This document shows positions 56,875-64,000 of a stretch of 64,000 nucleotides of DNA, piece after piece. The stretch is from NCBI GenBank assembly GCA_013423325.1, contig BLJB01000185.1, positions 32,054-96,053 of the forward strand, in the 5' to 3' direction. The notes under the pieces are model-generated. The model was not told the DNA's origin, ran no database searches, and worked only from the letters and a program-made list of their open reading frames with translations. The translations under genes and the position numbers were made by a program. Origin of the DNA: Usnea hakonensis. Taxonomy: Eukaryota; Ascomycota; Lecanoromycetes; Lecanorales; Parmeliaceae. Positions within the stretch are counted from its first letter, which is position 1. Each line of letters opens with the position of its first letter.

Positions 56875-57831
56875 TGCAAGGCGGAGCAGAGGGAAAAGGG
56901 AAACGACGATGATAAGTGAAGGAAGTTGGACAGCAGAGTGAACGATGGACAACGAAACGAGCACCGTTCGACTGTGGAGACAAGTCAAATTGTCGAGAAC
57001 TTCCGTTGGCCATAGCGGCACAAAGGCAAGTCTCGCGAAGATGAAAGAGCACGACAGAGGCAGCACGGGCCAGATTGTTGATGGATAAAGTCCATGAGCT
57101 TGCTAATTGCCTGTATCTTCGCATTTACCTTTCCACAAAAGAAAAAGCCACACGTCTCTCAACTTGATCTCAAGCCAAAGGTTGGAAAGTCAAGTTGGGC
57201 GACAAGATGCTCTGGTTCTGGTCCTCGTACCAATTAAAGCCATTGTCATAAGTGAGAGCTTCTCCCACGTGTCACTCATCAATCATGTCTGTAAAGGCGA
57301 GAGAGAAAGAGAGATACTAGTTGTACAGCGAAATTTATGAGAGAATTTATCGGGTAGTATATGTCCTATATCTTTGTATAGCCTTTTGGACGCCGCCTCA
57401 GAGACGACCAAGGTTCACTGGGCGCCAGGTTCGGGCCATGGGCGACGGGCGGCACTTGGGCTAAAGTCTGAGGAAATCGACTTCCAGGAATGGTGGAATT
57501 AAACCTTACTACCGCAACGATTAATAAATTCTCTTGCGTTAAAGAAGAGTCCCGGATACCTAATTTCAAGCCGGAAATGACTGCTGGCAATCAATCATCG
57601 GCATCTTAAGATATAAATCGATTAATCAGATCTGGAGGCATAAGCCATTGTCGAAGCAAAGTCTTGCCGGTTTTGCTAGTCTGCTGTACTTTGACGTAGT
57701 AAGGGTGGTCGTTGTGGAGGTGGTGACCATCTTCGTACTCATACTATATCCTCCCAATTCATGTCTCGATGGCCGCCCAAGACTCATACTTTCTGTCCAA
57801 ATCCGACGTCTGCAAATTGTCCTCACTTCAT
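56875..57831. other. Intergenic region rhodopsin-domain gene / MID1
   Basis: 957 bp between two minus-strand genes. An E-box CACGTG sits at 57266-57271, about 390 bp upstream of the membrane-protein start. An overlapping frame upstream of 56874 is not convincing as coding. Confidence 0.5.
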
Positions 57832-59728
57832 TCATGATACCGTTACCATAAACCACACAGCGAATGCCGCGCATAGCGCCATGGAGTTCTTCACCCTTGG
57901 GCCAGCAGCTCCACTTATGCTAGTCCACGGGCTGTTGCAGCTAACACCATCCTTACTAGGACTTCCGTAACTGTAATTCAAGCCATGTCCTTCCAAGGGA
58001 CATGCAAATTGCAAAGCAGCGGGACAACTCCGAACCAGATCGTAACATATGTCTTTGCATGGAAGCATCTCTTTATACGGACCAGGTCGGATATCGTAAT
58101 CAATCATGGGATTACGACTGCTGTTGTAGTAGGACTTGCTGCGGCCAGCAGTAGCGTTAAAGTTCGGGTCCGCAGTTACATTAGCGTAGGATTCGTTGAT
58201 AGGGATTTGATTTACAGCCCTGGGCAGCAAATACGGAGAGAGGTTCGAAAAATCTTCGCATCTGGGTATGGTGACCGAGCAAAGCCACTTTCTGTAAGCT
58301 GTATCGCAATCGGTACAGTTTCTGGCTAGCGAGTACTGAGCGGAGGATGTGGTGTTGCACGGAATCTGTTGTAGTGAGTTTGTAAAGTTTTGATAGAGAT
58401 TGCTGGCGTAATTGTCATATTGCTGGGCGAGAAGTTCGTTTGTGTTGAATGTCTGAGGGTTAGCTGGAGCAGCATACGCAACCGAGCTGCAAAAGGATAA
58501 ATTGAAGAGAAGGGCGCAATTGTCGACTGGCCCAGATTCATTAGGTTCAAGGATAGAAGAGGTGAAGATCGAGAAACTGACAAGACTTAGTCGTGATATT
58601 GGCTAAATTCCACACAGTGCCTCCACCACCTACGACGCCGGACCCTTGGTCTGTGGCGTTGCCAATCATAGCTACTATGGCGTAGTAACTCGAGCTTCTG
58701 TTGAGATTCTTGACGTGGAATTGTTGTTTTGGTAGGCCATCACCAGCTGCTGTCATATCAGTCTCGATCGCTGGCGGACCTTGTATCTGTGCCAAATTTT
58801 GCAATCCGCACACTGAGTTCCGCACTCCCAATATAGAGGCATCATCCTGATTTTGCACGAATAAATGAAAGACTAGTGGGCGGCTTTTCATCCACGCCTG
58901 GAATGTGGAGTTTGAAGAATCTGTGCTGCTGGTTGTGTTCTGGGTATATAGGAGCGCGGAGTTGGTGTCGCTATCAACGAAAAAAACGTTAGAGTCGTTG
59001 TATGAAGAGGCATAAAACCCATCAATAGACGCAGTGAGCTGATAGTTGTAGAATCCGTCATAGCCGTCATTTGCGGAAGCGTAGACCCCAAAGTAAACAT
59101 CATTGCTGACGGATATGTTCAACCAACCAAAGCCCCCGTTAATCGGTACGACATAGTCATTGTTCTTCGCATCAGGATGTTGATTATTCGAAGACTTTGA
59201 AACATAGAGTTCCAGTTGATCGACTGCAGCATTGGCACTAGAATTTTTGGCAACCGGCTGCTGGCAAGTTGTGAGACTTATGTAGAGTTCTCTCTCGCCT
59301 GGGGCGTTTGGAGTGATGGAAACGTTCTGCCCCTCGAAGGAGGATGGAAGGCCAGGCGTCTGAGGCGATTTGGGTCCAAATAATGTTGTGCTGGGAAAAG
59401 TCCAGTATTGGCTAGCGCTTTGATCGATGTTCAACACTCCAGGAGCATTATTCCCCAACGCCTGTGTCTCTTCTCCAGCTCTGCCGATGATGCTTCGATC
59501 AGCACCGGTAAACTCTGGCTCATAGGTTTCTAGATCATATCTCGCATCGATCTCAAGAGCACGGTTTGATCGCAGCTCGTTATGCTCATCTTGGTTTTTC
59601 GAACCAACCTGTGCTGCACATGCATATTGATCGAATAGGGTGGCTGTGAAGGCGAGAAGAACAGGAATGGAGGCAATCGAAAGGGTCGGTATTCGCTGCC
59701 AAAGGTACGTGCTCCCAGGGAGTGGCAT
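57832..59728 (-). CDS. MID1: Mid1 stretch-activated calcium channel component
   Basis: Regulatory, secreted or membrane-anchored partner of the Cch1 calcium channel. Exons 59728-58582 and 58526-57832; 1,842 nt, 613 aa. There is a hydrophobic signal/anchor at residues 10-38 (LSIASIPVLLAFTATLF), then a beta-rich extracellular domain with many N-glycosylation sequons (NISV, NGTD-like, NSTF, NRSS). The Cys-rich C-terminal half is diagnostic: DNCALLFNLSFCSSVAYA, CTDCDTAYRKWLCSVTIPRC, CKDICYDLVRSCPAALQFAC. The end is hydrophobic (ALCAAFAVWFMVTV), which fits a GPI or tail anchor. The intron uses donor GTCAGT, as do several others here. It is divergent from COQ8 over 373 bp. Confidence 0.93.
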
Positions 59729-60101
59729 GGATGAAGAGAAAGGGCCAGCTCACTCTCCGAGCGTCCTTCACAGGCAGTCGCACTGGCAGGGTTCAGTATG
59801 CAACGAAGCCGAGAATTGAGACGGCAACATCGAGACGAGATTGTTGTAGGTCGAAGATCGTATCACATTGGTTAAATATTAAGTGGAGTGGTTTTAAAAA
59901 GACAGACGTTGACGATCGGTTGACATTTAAAAGAAGTTCTCTCGGCTAAGTTGCACTTCGGACGAATGCTTCGCCTCGCTGGAGACTACCTTTCTATTGC
60001 TTTGCAACTCTGCTCGAACAGCATGTGTTGGAGATTCTGGTAGAGGCTGGTTTTCCTACGGAGACGCTATACAGCATTTATAATGTTGCAAATGCTGTGC
60101 G
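59729..60101. other. Shared MID1/COQ8 promoter
   Basis: 373 bp between divergent starts; no recognised motif. Confidence 0.55.
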
Positions 60102-62439
60102 ATGACGGGAAGACGCCTTCTTGACGTGGCAGCCATACTGAAGGTTTCCCAGAGCGTTGCTGCAAAGCATGTCGCCCTTCGCCGACACCAATTGGACCTT
60201 TACAGCAAGACATCTTCTCTTGCTGAAGCCGTCAAATCGCAGACTGACCGAATTACATTGACGGTGAAAGCTGCTTCTACTTTAGCAGAACGCTTCAATC
60301 GACCTGGATTCGATCATTCCACGCAGGTTTCGCAAGCCAAAGACTCACAACAGCGCGCCACTACAACCAGTGAGCCTCAGGCACCTGGGACAGATAAAAC
60401 TCTAGAGAGGAATGATGGTTTTTCCCTTGATCGTTTCGACGAAAGGTCGGACCAGAATTCAGCTCTGCGGCGTGTCAAATTGCATAAGAATACCGAGGAC
60501 GGACAACAAAATGATGGACATCTCCTTGATGCTCAAATAAATCAAGATGTTCTCTATGCATCAACTCCTAGAAGTGAAGAAAAGCCTGTTCCACAAGCAC
60601 AGGCTGTTCCAGAGCAGGACAAAAACTCTGATGAATCGTATACCGAGTTGTTTCACAGTCCTAGGGTGGCTAGGATGTTGAGTGGTGAAACCAGGCCGAG
60701 CCAGCCTTCCACGAGACTGGTGATTCCTGGTGCTCATGAAACACCGGTGAAGCAGACCAAAGTCCCACAAGAGAAGGACCAGGTCTCATTCAGCATTCGG
60801 CCATCAGGACAAGAGATTCAAGACGGACCTCAAAGTCCGCCAACCTCGACCGTGGATTCGAAGCCTTCCCAAACTGAAGGTACCGAGGATGCGCACGAGC
60901 TAGCTGCTGACATTGCGAAGGATGCGGAGAATATGCCTGTGGATTCATCTCAGGTAAGACGCCTGAGACAAATATCCATAAATCTAGTACTGATTGACTG
61001 ACAGCGATCTTATAGCTCCCTCAAGGCCCAGAGGCAGGCTCATCAACAGTTCAATATGAGATGCAAGAGTCTCGAGTGCCATCTTCCCGATTTGGCAGAT
61101 TATGGCAGTATGGAGGTTTAGCAACATCCATGGCATTCGGCGCGGTTGGTGAAAGCCTCCGTCGTGCCACTAGAAGCAGCGGGAATACCAGCGGGTCTTT
61201 GATGCTCAGCGCTGGTAACATGGAAAGACTCGTAGTCAAGCTATCCAGGATGCGAGGGGCAGCTCTTAAGTTGGGCCAAATGATGAGTTTTCAAGGTCGG
61301 CTACTATATGTCCTTTACTGTATAATTAACTGCTCATGATTGTCAAAGATTCGAAAATGCTACCAGGGCCGATCAACGAAATCTTGCAGCGAGTCCAAGA
61401 TAGCGCCGACTACATGCCCGCTTCCCAGCGTAATATTGTCCTTGCAAGTAGCCTCGGCGCAGATTGGCGCGATCTTTTTACATCGTTCGACGAAAAGCCT
61501 ATAGCAGCCGCATCTATTGGTCAGGTCCACAGCGCAATCCTGAAATCCTCGGGCCAGCGTGTTGCCGTAAAGGTCCAATACCCAGGGGTCGCTGACTCCA
61601 TCGACAGCGACCTCTCGAATATCTCTATACTACTAACTGCCTCCCGACTTCTTCCCAAAGGCCTTTTTTTAGACAAGACAATTGCCAACGCTCGAACCGA
61701 ATTAGCCTGGGAATGTGACTACATCCGGGAAGCGGAGATGGGCGAACGCTTCCGTGCTCTACTCGCTGATGAAAAAGACATCTACCACGTACCAAATATT
61801 ATATCCGAAGCCTGTGGGCCACAAGTCTTAACCGCAGAATACCTCCATGGCACCGGCGTCACTAAAATCCAGACCTTTACTCAAGAGCAACGAGACTGGA
61901 TTGGCACCCAGATACTGCGCCTCTGCTTGCGCGAGATCACGGAATTTAAGTTCATGCAGACCGATCCCAACTGGACAAATTTCCTCTACAATGCTTCGAC
62001 TCAAAAACTCGAGCTCCTTGATTTCGGAGCTAGCCGAGACTTCCCCGACCATTTCATAGAGCCCTACATCCGTACCTTACTCGCCGCATCTCGTTCTGAC
62101 CGCGTCAAAATCCGCGACTTGAGCATTCAATTAGGCTACTTGACGGGACAGGAAAGTGAGGCTATGGTCAAAGCACACGTCGACTCTGTCTTGACGCTGG
62201 CGGAACCGTTTGCTGAGAATGCAACAGAGGTCTATGATTTCCGACACCAGACGATTACGGACAGAGTGAGAGGATTCATACCCGTGATGGTGAGGGAACG
62301 GCTGGCGCCGCCACCAGAGGAGACGTATAGTCTGCATCGGAAATTGAGTGGGGCTTTTCTGCTGTGTGCGAAGTTGGGGGCCAGGGTTCGATGCAGAGAG
62401 ATGTTCGCCAAGGCCATGGGCTCTGCTCATATTGAATAG
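60102..62439 (+). CDS. COQ8: Mitochondrial ABC1/COQ8 family atypical kinase/ATPase for ubiquinone biosynthesis
   Basis: UbiB-family ATPase that supports the coenzyme Q synthesis complex at the inner mitochondrial membrane. Exons 60102-60953, 61016-61295 and 61349-62439; 2,223 nt, 740 aa. N-terminal targeting-like segment (MTGRRLLDVAAILKVSQSVA), then about 260 low-complexity residues, longer than in yeast. UbiB hallmarks: KxGQ motif ALKLGQMMSFQ (KLGQ at 369-372), Ala-rich loop PIAAASIGQVHSA, VAVKVQYPGV, ELAWECDYIREAEM, QTDPNWTNFLYN and the DFG-like LLDFGASRDF. The KxGQ exon is joined to DSKMLPGP through a GTCGGC donor and an AAG acceptor, both weak, but the join is exactly family-like. It is convergent with the yellow-like gene. 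Confidence 0.94.
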
Positions 62440-62552
62440 CAGACAATCAACGGACACATAGAAGTGCAACATTAGCCTCTTTCGGAAAAAGCGCATGTAC
62501 TATTCAATTTTTGTGTACACTCTACTCGATCTACTACTCTTGGATCATACTT

Positions 62553-63897
62553 CTAAGCTGCTAGCACAGTACTCTTAGTCCCATTGTTTGGCAATTGGGA
62601 TCTTAGAATCAACCCAGGATATTGCCTCAAATCGGTGCCGTTGTTCCAATCAGGCTGATAAGGCAACTGATTGATGTTGAAGTAAATGTAGCCGTCGAAC
62701 CCAACGTTTGAGGAATCAGGCCAAATGATTCTCGGATCCCTCACATACGGTTCCGCCTGCAAAGAAGTCGAGTTGTAGATATAGATAGCGTTTTGCTCAG
62801 GCATGAGCATATAAATGACTCCATTGTTGTCTGTGCTGAATCCATTGGCGTTTCCGCCACGCTGCCCCAGATTCATGACATTGTTTGACGCTCGCTGTGA
62901 GCTCAGCACGTCATCTGTGGGGTTCGCACGAAGATATTGCGTTTCAATGCTGTAGAGATAATCGCTAGTCAGAGGGGAGTAGTACATCACGTCACCATAC
63001 TTGGAGAGCTCGATTCCGTCAAGTCCTTCTTGGTTGTTAGTCAGTGCCAAGCCAGGGCTGCGCTGATAGAACGGCACGCCTTGATACGAAGGCACATCCT
63101 CAAAGGTTCGGAGCGTCGATGGGTGTTGAGTAAGCTGGCGCCAGCTTTTTCCGGTGCCAAGATCAAGCATGATGAAGCCGGTGCGACCCTCATTACTGCT
63201 GTCGTTGATGTACGCTATGCCCTTTCCCGATGCCGTGGCGTTTGCACGCATGTCAAATCGGAGATCGTTCATGTAGGAGTCTGGGTAGTGCACGCTTGAA
63301 GGAAATGTGTAGGTGCGGATGACTGAGTTGTTCGTCAGATTAATGGCTACTAGCTTTGGCCCGCCAGGAGATGCATATGGCATGGTAAGCATTTCTGTCT
63401 CATTGGTGCTGGGTCTTCCTGTATCGAGGACCCAGAGGATGTCATCAGGAGTAACGAACAAGGCTTGGACGCTAATGAAGCTGTCTGTCGAATTGCTACC
63501 GAACGGAATGCCATTGAGCGATGTGGACAGGCCTCCAGGAGGCGAATTCATTGCCAGATTGGGGTACGGGACTTCGGCTGTGGTATTTGAGACCTCGCCC
63601 AATGTGTATGCCTAAGAACGCACTCAGTCATTGGAAGAATACCACAATACAATGAGTTCTGCTAACGTAGGTTCCCCTCGTATAGCAGACAAATATACGG
63701 CCTTGCTTTGAAACAGCCAGGCCGATTGGCCATTGATCATAGTAGTAATGGACCTCCTCTACAGCTGGACCGGTGAACCCAGAATCACGGCGAACATTTG
63801 CAGCAGTCAGATTTTGATATTTAGTGGCTTGGATTGACTGGGCAGCTGCAAAGCATGACAGACCGCCAAGGGTTAAGATGGCATTGAGGAGCTTCAT
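62553..63897 (-). CDS. Secreted yellow/major royal jelly protein family protein
   Basis: Beta-propeller protein of the MRJP/yellow family, known mainly from insects, with scattered members in fungi and bacteria. Exons 63897-63667 and 63611-62553; 1,290 nt, 429 aa, typical length. Signal peptide MKLLNAILTLGGLSCFAAAQ, then propeller signatures: VHYYYDQWPIGLAVSKQGRI, DDILWVLDTG, GPKLVAINLTNNSVIRTY, MNDLRFD, DGIELSKYGDVMYYSPLTS, GFDGYIYFNINQLPYQPDW. Many N-glycosylation sequons agree with secretion. Function in fungi is unknown; family members bind small ligands, and some were linked to pigment chemistry. The stop is only 113 bp from the convergent COQ8 stop, so the 3' UTRs probably overlap. Confidence 0.92.
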
Positions 63898-63954
63898 ACT
63901 AGCGAATTGATGCAGTATTCGGCACAGAGTATTTTAGTAAAGGGTTCCGATAGG

Positions 63955-63996
63955 TTGACACCCCTTTTTACTACATTGACACCCCCTTTTACTACA
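63955..63996. repeat. Two tandem 21-bp units in the promoter of the yellow-like gene
   Basis: TTGACACCCCTTTTTACTACA and TTGACACCCCCTTTTACTACA lie head to tail, differing by one base. Each has CCCCT (a stress-response-element core on the opposite strand, AGGGG). They are 58-99 bp upstream of the start, and the array may continue past the window edge. Confidence 0.85.
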
Positions 63997-64000
63997 TTAA

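Noticed and set aside
56741..57124. Upstream extension of the rhodopsin-domain gene (127 codons)
   Set aside because: Runs in another frame or lacks membrane-family sequence; the ATG at 56874 starts the conserved part.
1..64000. Secondary-metabolite, toxin or defence gene cluster, CRISPR array or prophage
   Set aside because: Genes are unrelated eukaryotic housekeeping functions with introns; no repeats-with-spacers, NRPS, PKS or phage genes are present.

Overview
The window is nuclear DNA of a filamentous ascomycete (Pezizomycotina). The evidence is the set of single-copy genes with their typical filamentous-fungal architectures, introns of mostly 45-75 bp with CTNAC/CTNAT-like branch sites, about one gene per 2.6 kb, and short intergenic T/A/G microsatellites. 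A leotiomycete-like or related lineage is plausible, but the sequence alone does not fix the species. I rebuilt 24 protein-coding genes with their exon joins. Each complete spliced model keeps one open frame from start to stop. I also list one doubtful ORF and one non-autonomous transposable element. I found no tRNA, rRNA or CRISPR array.

Layout from left to right. 1-6.9 kb: SEC8 (exocyst, runs off the left edge, minus) is divergent from the arginine gene ARG7 (argJ, plus), whose promoter carries two perfect Gcn4/CpcA-type TGACTCA sites; then SEC61 (12 exons, minus). 7.5-11.2 kb: CBF1-type bHLH factor and an alpha/beta hydrolase (both minus). 12.9-15.9 kb: an F-box-like orphan and NTA1 (N-degron amidase), both plus. 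17-37 kb: a run of minus-strand genes, namely SAC3 (TREX-2), a YDR124W-like helical bundle protein, a YCF1-type ABCC vacuolar transporter, and a UBA/UIM ubiquitin-binding protein. 39-47.4 kb: compact alternation of PTH1, ES2, POP8, PPT1, a 567-bp TIR element, SPT4, a doubtful ORF and an AT-hook protein. 49-64 kb: SET2, UGA1 (GABA transaminase), a fungal rhodopsin-domain membrane protein, MID1, COQ8 and a secreted yellow/MRJP-family protein.

The genes are mostly unrelated housekeeping functions (secretion, RNA processing and export, chromatin and elongation, mitochondrial metabolism). There is no biosynthetic cluster and no operon-like logic. Several pairs are divergent with short shared promoters (SEC8/ARG7, ES2/POP8, PPT1/SPT4, MID1/COQ8) or convergent with very short 3' gaps (COQ8/MRJP, POP8/PPT1).

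The most notable signals are these: (1) a terminal-inverted-repeat element with perfect 40-bp TIRs, a 5-bp target duplication and a TpA-rich, RIP-like interior, inserted in the shared PPT1/SPT4 promoter; (2) an unusually high share of introns ending in AAG (nine of about 61), plus one GC-AG intron; (3) regulatory sites matching known biology (Gcn4 sites at ARG7, a Yap1-type site at YCF1, duplicated CCCCT boxes at the yellow-like gene); (4) a second start codon in UGA1 that could give a cytosolic form; (5) sharp strand base-skew switches inside PTH1 and ARG7. I did not find a convincing new multi-gene system.
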